Part shown: piece by piece, positions 16,805-23,740 of the stretch
How positions within the stretch are numbered: position 1 is the first letter of the stretch
Layout: each line of letters begins with the position of its first letter
Assembly: GCA_013286425.1 (NCBI GenBank)
Contig: JABDFS010000020.1
Span: 1-40,694 of the forward strand
Length of the DNA stretch: 40,694 bases
Source of the DNA: Bacteroidota bacterium
GTDB taxonomy: Bacteria > Bacteroidota > Bacteroidia > Chitinophagales > Chitinophagaceae
Reading direction: 5' to 3'
Notes under the pieces: model-generated
What the model was told of the DNA's origin: nothing
What the model saw: only the letters and a program-made list of their open reading frames with translations
Databases searched by the model: none
Made by a program: the position numbers and the translations under genes

Positions 16805-17749
16805 ATGAGCAAAAAAGTTGCGATTGTCGGAGCAGGTATAAGCGGCCTTTCCTGCGCTTATTTTTTAAGTGAAAAAAATTACAACATAACTGTTTTCGCA
16901 AAAGATTTTTCACCCAACATTACATCAAACCGTGCAGCTGCGTTTTGGTTTCCTTATCACATACGCAACGATAAACGGGGCATCAACTGGTGCCGTCATT
17001 CATATAATTTTTATGAAGAACTTTCAAAAGATGCAAACACAGGCATCAGTATGAAACAATTGATAAAAGTATTGCGCGACGGTGTTGTTGAAGAAGAACC
17101 TGTATGGATTGAATTTATGCCGCCGGGCGCCTGTAAAATTATTCCACAGGACGAGTTACCACCGGGTGTTTTTAAAACATACGAGGTGTTGGTCCCACTG
17201 ATAGAAACGCAACTGTTTCTTCCTTACCTGCAAAATATTCTTCTTGACAGAAATGTTGTTTTCAAACAAAAAGCCATCAATAATTTTAATGAGCTTTCTT
17301 CATTTGATGTTATCATTAATTGTTCTGCTTTAGGTGCGCGTGAATTGTGTAATGATAAAACAGTAATTCCTGTGCGCGGACAAATTGCATTGATTGAAAC
17401 TGATACAAGCCGGCCTGTATATCTTGATAACGAAATGCCTTTATACCTTGTTCCGCGAAAAGATGCAATGATTGTTGGCGGAACTTATGAAGAAAATGTT
17501 TTTGAAGAAAAAACAGAGCCTGCAACCATTGAACGTATTTTGAATATAGCCTATAAAACTTTCCCTGAGCTGAAGCAACAAAAAGTTATTGGCAGTTGGG
17601 CAGGGCTTCGTCCATACAGAAATGAAGTAAGAGTTGAACATGAAGCAGGCACAAATATCATCCATAATTATGGCCATGGCGGAAGCGGCTTTACGCTTGC
17701 ATTTGGCTGCGCTGAAGAAGTACTACGCTTAACAGAAAACATAAAATAA
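16805..17749 (+). CDS. FAD-dependent D-amino-acid-oxidase family protein
   Basis: The N-terminal Rossmann motif VAIVGAGISGLSCAYFL (GxGxxG) binds FAD. Near the C-terminus are GLRPYRNEVRVE, which contains the arginine that holds the substrate carboxylate in DAAO, and IIHNYGHGGSGFTLAFGCA, a clean match to the D-amino-acid oxidase signature. At 314 residues it is slightly short of eukaryotic DAAO (~345) but normal for bacterial members. It would oxidise D-amino acids (or glycine/D-aspartate) to imino acids with hydrogen peroxide formation. It starts 2 nt after the PLP enzyme and abuts the GNAT gene, so the three are probably co-transcribed. Substrate unknown. Confidence 0.9.
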   Translation: MSKKVAIVGAGISGLSCAYFLSEKNYNITVFAKDFSPNITSNRAAAFWFPYHIRNDKRGINWCRHSYNFYEELSKDANTGISMKQLIKVLRDGVVEEEPVWIEFMPPGACKIIPQDELPPGVFKTYEVLVPLIETQLFLPYLQNILLDRNVVFKQKAINNFNELSSFDVIINCSALGARELCNDKTVIPVRGQIALIETDTSRPVYLDNEMPLYLVPRKDAMIVGGTYEENVFEEKTEPATIERILNIAYKTFPELKQQKVIGSWAGLRPYRNEVRVEHEAGTNIIHNYGHGGSGFTLAFGCAEEVLRLTENIK

Positions 17750-18202
17750 ATGAGTATACAAATTCGCAGAGCAATTAAAGAAGATTGTGCAAGGTTGCTG
17801 GAGCTTGTACAGGAACTTGCCGAATACGAAAAAGCGCCACAGGAAGTAACAGTTACATTAGATCATTTTATTGAAAGTGGATTTGGGAAAATGCCTGTGT
17901 GGTATGGATTTGTGGCTGAAGAAGATGGTATAGTTAAAGGCTTTGCCATTTATTATATCCGTTATTCAACATGGAAAGGCCAGCGCATGTATCTGGAAGA
18001 TATTCTTGTTACAGAACAATCGCGCAGCAAAGGAATCGGTAAATTATTATTTGACCGTTTAATTGAAGAAGCAAAAGAAAGAAAGTTTAGCGGCATTGTT
18101 TGGCAGGTGCTGGATTGGAATGAACCTGCAATCAACTTCTATAAAAAATACAATGCAAAGTTTGATGATGAATGGGTGAATTGCAGCATAGAGATTAGTT
18201 AG
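17750..18202 (+). CDS. GNAT-family N-acetyltransferase (diamine/SSAT-like)
   Basis: A 150-residue single GNAT domain. The start MSIQIRRAIKEDCARLLELVQELAEYEKAP resembles spermidine/spermine N1-acetyltransferase-type enzymes, and MYLEDILVTEQSRSKGIGKLL carries the acetyl-CoA pyrophosphate loop (Q-S-R-S-K-G-I-G). WNEPAINFYKKYNAKFDDEW is the usual C-terminal motif with the general-acid tyrosine. The SSAT-like pattern suggests a polyamine or small amino substrate such as thialysine. The ATG follows the DAAO stop codon with no gap, so translation is probably coupled. Confidence 0.9.
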   Translation: MSIQIRRAIKEDCARLLELVQELAEYEKAPQEVTVTLDHFIESGFGKMPVWYGFVAEEDGIVKGFAIYYIRYSTWKGQRMYLEDILVTEQSRSKGIGKLLFDRLIEEAKERKFSGIVWQVLDWNEPAINFYKKYNAKFDDEWVNCSIEIS

Positions 18203-18226
18203 ATTTGATGAATCTAAAATAGCACT

Positions 18227-19720
18227 ATGAAAAAAACTTTACTTCAGCTTTTTATCTTTTCTGTTGTTTGCTCATTAAAAATATGCGCACAGCAAACATT
18301 TTCTGATGGAATTAAAATTGATAATGGATTCACACTTCGCGGAATAATTATACAGGCAACAAATAGCAACTTTTTATCTGCAATAACTATAGACTCCGGC
18401 CTTTATATAACACGCCTTAGAAAAACAGGTAGTATTCTATGGGAAAAATTATATGGAACAGGCACAGGAGAAAGTGTTAATATAAATGAAACGCCTGACA
18501 ACGGATTTATATGTTATGGGTTTATGAATAATACCATAACCGGCAATCATCAACTTACTTTATTCAAATGTGATAGCACCGGCAAAATTGAATGGTTGAA
18601 GAGTTTAAAGTTAGACTATAGTAATTACTATATCTATCCGGATAATTTAATGGTAGATTCAAAAGGCAATTATGTTATAGTTTATCGAATGCAGCCACAT
18701 TCTTCAACAACAGATCAAATGCGGATATTGAAATTCGATAAAGCCGGCAACATAATATTTGAAACGGGGTTTAAAAATCTTTATAATCAATCGTATCAAT
18801 ACCTGCATGTAAATGCTATTACCGAATCTTATAATGGCGGATATCTTTTAGCGCTCAATTACCAGGAAGCGCTTTTGGGAATATCGACCTCTTACCTGCT
18901 GCTTACTGATTCATCGGGCAATGAAATTTCTTATCGACCATTCAACCTTAATCTTTTAGAAGTAGATGATTATAATACACCCCTTTACCTTTTTAAAAAC
19001 AAAGGCAAATACCAGGTGCTGGGTTATTATGATCATTGGAATGGAGAAGAAGAAAAAGAATATTATTACATTACTTCGGTTGATAAAAATGAAACTATAA
19101 CAAATGGTATTCTTATCCCATATAATGGCTTTGCTTTAAAACAATACCTTACTAAAAATAAAATTCCATTGTATAATGTTGATGCATATGTTATTAACCC
19201 AAATGGTATAGCCACTTTGAATTACCAGGTCGATGGCACTTATATCAATAAATATGATTCTGCAGGAAGAATATGTCCTGATTATACACTGCCTGATTAC
19301 AATTATAAAGAGACTCCAAAAACTTTTTATCTGGATGAAGAGATCTCCGGTGTAAAAAAAGTTATAGAAAACATTGAAACAGTAGATGGTGGTATTGCAG
19401 TTAAAGATATTCACCTGATGAAAACTATATGTTCAGGAGATGCGCCTGCATTCATAACAGGTAATTCATTACAGGAAGCGGGTTCAGAAGTAAATGCAAC
19501 TATATTTCCTAATCCTGCACATAATTCAATTACTATTTCAGCTGCATCAATTAAAAATAAGCAACTGCAATTGTTTAATGAGGAAGGAAAATTGCTGCAA
19601 TCCTTTGCATTAAAACAAAATGCAACAACATTGAATATATCAGCTTATAAGAATGGAGTTTACCTGGTAAGAATTTATGGCGATGATAAAACCGAAACTT
19701 TAAAATTCATTAAAGAATAA
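18227..19720 (+). CDS. secreted T9SS cargo protein with type A sorting domain, unknown function
   Basis: The protein has a signal peptide (MKKTLLQLFIFSVVCSLKICAQ) and a beta-rich body of about 370 residues with repeated GN/DNG-type strands (SGLYITRLRKTGSILWEKLYGTG, DNGFICYGF, GGYLLALNY) resembling a beta-propeller or Kelch-like surface protein. It ends with a C-terminal type A sorting domain (ATIFPNPAHNSITIS ... LQLFNEEGKLLQSF ... GVYLVRIYGDDKTETLKFIKE). The PNP motif, the internal strand and the terminal K-F-I-K-E are diagnostic for export by the type IX system and cell-surface attachment. No catalytic motif is recognised. It lies 24 bp after the GNAT gene and 5 bp before an oxidoreductase, so it may share their transcript. 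Confidence 0.88.
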   Translation: MKKTLLQLFIFSVVCSLKICAQQTFSDGIKIDNGFTLRGIIIQATNSNFLSAITIDSGLYITRLRKTGSILWEKLYGTGTGESVNINETPDNGFICYGFMNNTITGNHQLTLFKCDSTGKIEWLKSLKLDYSNYYIYPDNLMVDSKGNYVIVYRMQPHSSTTDQMRILKFDKAGNIIFETGFKNLYNQSYQYLHVNAITESYNGGYLLALNYQEALLGISTSYLLLTDSSGNEISYRPFNLNLLEVDDYNTPLYLFKNKGKYQVLGYYDHWNGEEEKEYYYITSVDKNETITNGILIPYNGFALKQYLTKNKIPLYNVDAYVINPNGIATLNYQVDGTYINKYDSAGRICPDYTLPDYNYKETPKTFYLDEEISGVKKVIENIETVDGGIAVKDIHLMKTICSGDAPAFITGNSLQEAGSEVNATIFPNPAHNSITISAASIKNKQLQLFNEEGKLLQSFALKQNATTLNISAYKNGVYLVRIYGDDKTETLKFIKE

Positions 19721-19725
19721 TAAAT

Positions 19726-20712
19726 ATGATACGTTGGGGAATTTTAGGCTGCGGCCGAATTGCAAGAAAATTTGCATCTGATCTTAAGCTGGTAGAAAAT
19801 GCACAACTTGTTGCGTGCGGTGCACGCAGTGCAACATCTGCTGAAGCTTTCGCAAAAGAGTTTAATGTAAAGAACATACATAACAGTTATGAATCATTGG
19901 TAAAAGATGATAAGGTTGATGTGATATACGTTGCAACGCCGCACAGCCATCATCATGAACATACTTTGCTTTGCATCAACAACAATAAAGCTGTGTTATG
20001 CGAGAAAGCTTTTGCCATCAATCATAAACAGGTAAAGGAAATGATTGACGCAGCGCGTGATAAAAAAGTTTTTTTGATGGAAGCTGTATGGACGAAGTTT
20101 CTTCAACCTTACAAAAGAGTACAGCAGATGATCAATGATGGAATGTTGGGCGAAGTAAAAAGCATGCTGTTGAATTTTGGTTTTAAGGCGCCTTCCGATG
20201 CACCATCGCGTTTGCTTGATCCGGCATTAGGTGGTGGTACTATTTTAGATATTGGCATTTACAATGTGTTTACAGCTTTATATTTTTTAGGCAAGCCTGA
20301 TGAAATAACCGCAACCGCAACATTAACAGAAAAGAATACTGATGAAGAATGTGCCGTTACTTTCAAATACAATGATGGAAAGCTTGTACAAATGTTCTCT
20401 ACTTTTTTAACTGATACGGCAACAGAAGCTGAAATAAACGGAACCAAAGGCCGTGTGCGCTTAACGTATCGTTATTACACACCGTTTACCACTATAGAAT
20501 TTTATACGGGCAAGCCACCGGAAAAACAAATCATTGAAGCAGATGATGAAAAAAAAGGCTGGGGTTATGAACATGAAGCAAGACATGTTTGCGAATGTTT
20601 GGAAAAAGGCTTAACTGAAAGCCCTGTTATGACACATGCGGATTCATTGCTTTTGATAGAAACACTTGATGCTATTCGTAAAAAAGCCGGAATTATTTAT
20701 AGTGTTGATTAA
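19726..20712 (+). CDS. Gfo/Idh/MocA family NAD(P)-dependent oxidoreductase
   Basis: The 328-residue protein starts MIRWGILGCGRIARKFASDL, with the GxGxxA dinucleotide-binding loop. VIYVATPHSHHHEHTLLCINNNKAVLCEKAFAINHKQV contains the EK(P/A) catalytic lysine motif. The C-terminal domain includes GGGTILDIGIYNVFTALYFLGKP, where D and Y/H positions typical of the active site are seen. Sequence style is closest to trans-1,2-dihydrobenzene-1,2-diol dehydrogenase / D-xylose dehydrogenase-like members. Substrate (sugar, inositol or diol) unknown. It starts 5 bp after the T9SS gene. Confidence 0.92.
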   Translation: MIRWGILGCGRIARKFASDLKLVENAQLVACGARSATSAEAFAKEFNVKNIHNSYESLVKDDKVDVIYVATPHSHHHEHTLLCINNNKAVLCEKAFAINHKQVKEMIDAARDKKVFLMEAVWTKFLQPYKRVQQMINDGMLGEVKSMLLNFGFKAPSDAPSRLLDPALGGGTILDIGIYNVFTALYFLGKPDEITATATLTEKNTDEECAVTFKYNDGKLVQMFSTFLTDTATEAEINGTKGRVRLTYRYYTPFTTIEFYTGKPPEKQIIEADDEKKGWGYEHEARHVCECLEKGLTESPVMTHADSLLLIETLDAIRKKAGIIYSVD

Positions 20713-20779
20713 AGGTTTCGTCGCAAAAAATTTTGTTCAACAAAAAAAACAAGTATTTTACCGCTGAAAAACAACTGAT

Positions 20780-21304
20780 ATGATAAAATCAAACAAAAGA
20801 AAGGCAAACCTGGTATTGTTTCTCGCGGCCTGCGTGTTCGTTAGCGTAGCTGCAACAAAACCAACTAAAACAAATGCGCCGGTAGCAAAACCGGTTACAA
20901 TGAAAGACACCGGCATTTTTAAAAATCTTAAAGTTTTACCACAGGATATAAGCAAAGACAGTCTCGATCATATTATGCATGGTTATACTGCTGCGCTTGG
21001 AGTTCGTTGTAATTTCTGTCATGTTTTTGGCAATACAGGACCTGATTTTGCAAGTGATGAAAAAGAAGAAAAAGGAATTGCCCGCTATATGATGAAGATG
21101 ACGAGTGAGATCAATGGAAAATATTTTAATATGGAAAATTCAACAATGGCAGATACCATTTCAGTAATAAAATGTTTTACCTGCCATCGTGGTAGTCCGC
21201 ACCCTGATGAAGCCAGCATGGGAATGAACAATGGCAATATGCCTGCCCCGGGAGCTCCTGGCCAGGCACCGCCACCACCGCCCCAACCTCCAAAACAACA
21301 ATAA
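20780..21304 (+). CDS. exported dihaem c-type cytochrome (photosynthetic-reaction-centre-cytochrome-like domain)
   Basis: The 174-residue protein has a signal sequence (basic start, then ANLVLFLAACVFVSVAATKP), followed by two CxxCH haem sites: CNFCH (77-81) and CFTCH (132-136). The segment KVLPQDISKDSLDHIMHGYTAALGVRCNFCHV and the spacing resemble the short cytochrome family related to the reaction-centre cytochrome subunit (PF02276-like), common in non-phototrophic Bacteroidota and Acidobacteria. Methionines (MMKM) between the haems could be axial ligands. It ends in a Pro-rich tail (GAPGQAPPPPPQPPKQQ), probably extended and periplasmic. The redox partner is unknown. A terminator follows directly. 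Confidence 0.88.
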   Translation: MIKSNKRKANLVLFLAACVFVSVAATKPTKTNAPVAKPVTMKDTGIFKNLKVLPQDISKDSLDHIMHGYTAALGVRCNFCHVFGNTGPDFASDEKEEKGIARYMMKMTSEINGKYFNMENSTMADTISVIKCFTCHRGSPHPDEASMGMNNGNMPAPGAPGQAPPPPPQPPKQQ

Positions 21305-21310
21305 TATTTA

Positions 21311-21335
21311 AAGCAGCTGAAAAGCTGCTTTTTTA
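21311..21335 (+). terminator. rho-independent terminator after the cytochrome gene
   Basis: AAGCAGCT (21311-21318) and AGCTGCTT (21323-21330) form an 8-bp stem with GNRA-type loop GAAA, followed by a T run. It lies 6 bp past the stop codon. Confidence 0.85.
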
Positions 21336-21370
21336 TTTCATCATATTAAAGAGAAATTTTCTTTAAATGA

Positions 21371-21748
21371 TTAATGAAAATTAAAATAATTATTGGCAGC
21401 AAAATTCCAGATGAAAACAAGCCCGATAGCAATCAGTTTCGATAAATAAAAATTTAAAGCAAGCTTATTATTAAACAAATAAATAAACAGGTTATTTAAT
21501 CCCAAACCCACAAGCGATATAACAATAAACTTCACAAAATAAACTTCTTCGTTGGTACTGCTGGCATTGAACGTCCAAAACATATTCAAAAAAAAATTAC
21601 AGGTGGCAGCGGTAATAAATCCAAGGCTGTTTGCGACGTATTTATTTATGCGCAATACTTCTTTGCAAAACCAGGTTATTGAAAAATCGATAACCATTCC
21701 CAACAGGCCTACAAGACCAAACCGGAACATTTTGTAAATAAGATCCAT
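21371..21748 (-). CDS. GtrA family membrane protein
   Basis: A 125-residue protein with four predicted membrane segments: FGLVGLLGMVIDFSITWFC, ANSLGFITAATCNFFLNMFWTF, VKFIVISLVGLGLNNLFIYLF and LIAIGLVFIWNFAANNYFNF. The FxxVGxxxxxxDxxxxW start and the NFxxNxxWTF motif are diagnostic. GtrA-like proteins are thought to help flip or supply polyprenyl-linked sugars for surface glycan modification. No glycosyltransferase is next to it, so its partner is unknown. It is read away from map, with a 474-bp divergent spacer that holds a tandem repeat. Confidence 0.9.
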   Translation of the reverse strand: MDLIYKMFRFGLVGLLGMVIDFSITWFCKEVLRINKYVANSLGFITAATCNFFLNMFWTFNASSTNEEVYFVKFIVISLVGLGLNNLFIYLFNNKLALNFYLSKLIAIGLVFIWNFAANNYFNFH

Positions 21749-21840
21749 GCTGCAAAATACTATAAGAACCCGTTGCTGCGATTAATCATGCATAAGTAAA
21801 ACAGGAAACAAAATATTGTTTAATAACTATTTTAAATATA

Positions 21841-21914
21841 CCAAAAAGGGACCAAAAAGGGACCAAAGAGGGACCAAAGAGGGACCAAAGAGAGACAAAA
21901 GAGGAACAAAAGAT
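21841..21914. repeat. 11-bp tandem repeat, about 6.7 units
   Basis: Units of GGACCAAAGAG (first units GGACCAAAAAG) repeat head to tail. Three consecutive units at 21860-21892 are identical and the last two are degenerate (AGACAAAAGAG, GAACAAAAGAT). The array lies in the divergent gtrA/map spacer. It has no spacers of the CRISPR kind. Near-identical units suggest recent expansion and likely length variation by slippage. Confidence 0.9.
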
Positions 21915-21943
21915 ACAATTTATCTCTGTTTTGTCTCTCTTTG
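21886..21943. repeat. 15-bp perfect inverted repeat fused to the tandem array
   Basis: CAAAGAGAGACAAAA (21886-21900) is perfectly complementary to TTTTGTCTCTCTTTG (21929-21943). The 28-nt interior contains a second small hairpin (AGATA/TATCT). The left arm overlaps the last units of the 11-bp array. The remainder of the spacer, about 21950-22190, holds nothing I recognise. Confidence 0.85.
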
Positions 21944-22222
21944 ATCTGATTTTTCTTATTCTTTAAACTGATATTGGTAATATTTAGTCAATACCTGAGC
22001 AATGCCTGTTAAAGAATTTTGCCTTTACTTTTCTGCCCGTTAAAATCTTAGTCATCATTTTTTGCTGCTGTTGCTTCCACCTTATGCATTAATGAGGATA
22101 GTAGCCCGTTCTAAACCAAACTTTCTGCCATTATCGCTATATAAAGAAGTTAATCATGCTTCTTTAATAACACACACTTAAAAATTTTTCATGAAATTTG
22201 CAGCCTTTACCACAAGAATATT

Positions 22223-23047
22223 ATGATAATTATTAAAACAGATGCCGAGATTGAATTGATGAAGCAAAGTGCAAGGCTGGTTAGCCAAACGCTTACAGAA
22301 GTTGCCACCATGCTTAAACCCGGCGTTACCACTTTACAGATAGAAAGGCTTTGTTCAGAATTTATCCGCGATCATAAGGCCATACCATCATTTTTAAATT
22401 ACCGCGGTTATCCTTACACTATTTGCGCATCGGTAAATGATGTTGTAGTGCATGGTTTTCCAAATAATGTTGCATTAAAGGAAGGCGATATTGTTTCCAT
22501 AGATTTTGGTGTGATATTAAACGGCTGGCATGGCGATCATGCATATACTTTTTTATTGGGCGAAGCAAGCGATGCTGTATTGCAGTTGTTGCGTGTTACC
22601 AAAGATTCTTTATATAAAGGCATTGAAAAAGCCATTGTCGGAAATCGTGTTGGCGATATTTCTTATGCCATCCAGGAATACACAGAACGAAAACATGGTT
22701 ATGGTGTGGTGCGTGAACTGGTTGGCCATGGTTTGGGAAGAAGCTTGCATGAAGATCCGCAGGTTCCTAATTATGGTAAGCGTGGCATTGGAAAAACTAT
22801 GAAAGAAAATACTACACTCGCTATAGAACCTATGATCAACATGGGAACAAAAGATGTTTACACAGATAGCGATGGCTGGACAATACGCACGCGCGATGGC
22901 AAACCTTCTGTTCATTTTGAACATGATGTTTGCGTTAAAAGAAACAAAGCATTGTTACTTTCAGATTTTTCTATAATTGAAAAAGCCGAGCAGGCAAACA
23001 GCAACTTAAACACTTCTTACTATACCGGTAAAGTAGCTGCTGTATAA
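22223..23047 (+). CDS. map: type I methionine aminopeptidase
   Basis: It removes the initiator methionine from nascent proteins with two metal ions. The 274-residue protein has the dinuclear metal ligands of the pita-bread fold: D in VSIDFGVILNGWHGDHAYTF (two Asp), H in VGHGLGRSLHEDP, E in TLAIEPM and E in SVHFEHDVCV. The start IIIKTDAEIELMKQSARLV is standard. A C-terminal tail of about 30 residues (SIIEKAEQANSNLNTSYYTGKVAAV) extends past the usual catalytic core. It lies 21 bp before the heptose-phosphate adenylyltransferase gene. GAAATTTG at 22193-22200 is a one-mismatch -7 box. Confidence 0.95.
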   Translation: MIIIKTDAEIELMKQSARLVSQTLTEVATMLKPGVTTLQIERLCSEFIRDHKAIPSFLNYRGYPYTICASVNDVVVHGFPNNVALKEGDIVSIDFGVILNGWHGDHAYTFLLGEASDAVLQLLRVTKDSLYKGIEKAIVGNRVGDISYAIQEYTERKHGYGVVRELVGHGLGRSLHEDPQVPNYGKRGIGKTMKENTTLAIEPMINMGTKDVYTDSDGWTIRTRDGKPSVHFEHDVCVKRNKALLLSDFSIIEKAEQANSNLNTSYYTGKVAAV

Positions 23048-23068
23048 ATTAAAAAACCAAAACATCAA

Positions 23069-23563
23069 ATGAAAAACATTAAAGCAATTGAAGAAAAGAT
23101 CTTTTCTTCTACTGAAAAACTTGCATCCTGGTTAAACCGAAATCGTATAGTGGGCAAAACTATTGCATTCACCAATGGCTGTTTTGATATTTTACATGAA
23201 GGCCATATTTTTTCTTTATCACAGGCTGCAAAAGAAGCCGATTGTTTAATTGTGGGTTTAAATGCAGATTGCAGTGTAAGAAAATTAAAAGGCGAACACC
23301 GGCCCGTAAATAATGAACATGCAAGAGCGCTTATTCTTGCTTCCTTATTAATAGTAGATGCAGTAATTGTTTTTGAAGAGGATACTCCGCTTGAACTGAT
23401 AAAAAAAGTTATGCCTGATGTATTGGTCAAAGGCGGCGATTATATTGTTGAAACTATTGTTGGTGCAAAAGAAGTTATTGCCAATGGCGGCCGTGTTGTT
23501 ATAAATCCATTGCTTCCGGGTTTTTCAACAACAGGTATTATTGAAAAGATCAGGAGCCTGTAA
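23069..23563 (+). CDS. rfaE2: D-glycero-beta-D-manno-heptose 1-phosphate adenylyltransferase
   Basis: A nucleotidyltransferase of 164 residues, corresponding to the C-terminal half of HldE. TNGCFDILHEGHIFSLSQA contains the (H/N)xGH-type nucleotidyltransferase motif, and DCLIVGLNADCSVRKLKGEHRPVNNEHARA and DVLVKGGDYIVETIVGA complete the family pattern. It makes ADP-heptose for the LPS inner core, so the organism probably assembles heptose-containing surface glycans. The kinase half (HldA/RfaE1) is not in this window, so the two activities are separate genes here. It probably forms an operon with map (21-bp gap). Confidence 0.93.
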   Translation: MKNIKAIEEKIFSSTEKLASWLNRNRIVGKTIAFTNGCFDILHEGHIFSLSQAAKEADCLIVGLNADCSVRKLKGEHRPVNNEHARALILASLLIVDAVIVFEEDTPLELIKKVMPDVLVKGGDYIVETIVGAKEVIANGGRVVINPLLPGFSTTGIIEKIRSL

Positions 23564-23622
23564 AGCTTTTAATTTCAATAATTTTTAATAATCGTTGTAT
23601 ACCTTAAGGCCTACGTTTTTAA

Positions 23623-23660
23623 AATACAGGTTGATAAAAGAAATTTCATCAACCTGTATT
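23623..23660. terminator. 13-bp hairpin between rfaE2 and ppk1
   Basis: AATACAGGTTGAT (23623-23635) pairs perfectly with ATCAACCTGTATT (23648-23660) around a 12-nt loop. It stands 60 bp past the rfaE2 stop and upstream of the ppk1 promoter. There is no long T run, so it may be a transcription terminator of the loose Bacteroidota type or only a structural element. Confidence 0.5.
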
Positions 23661-23699
23661 AATTTGAATAATTAAATAGCGTTAGGATAAAACTTAACG

Positions 23700-23728
23700 T
23701 TGAACAATTGCGGGCTTTTTTATATTTG
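23700..23728 (+). promoter_or_regulatory. promoter for ppk1-ppx
   Basis: TTG (23700-23702), an 18-nt spacer and a perfect -7 box TATATTTG (23721-23728) precede the ATG at 23741 by 12 nt. The alternative TTG start at 23708 would lie within the promoter and is rejected. Confidence 0.65.
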
Positions 23729-23740
23729 AATTTCTTACGT

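Noticed and set aside
21841..21914. CRISPR array
   Set aside because: The 11-bp units are contiguous, with no unique spacers and no cas genes.
21950..22190. tRNA or small RNA in the gtrA-map spacer
   Set aside because: No cloverleaf, T-loop sequence or other recognised RNA motif was found outside the repeat.
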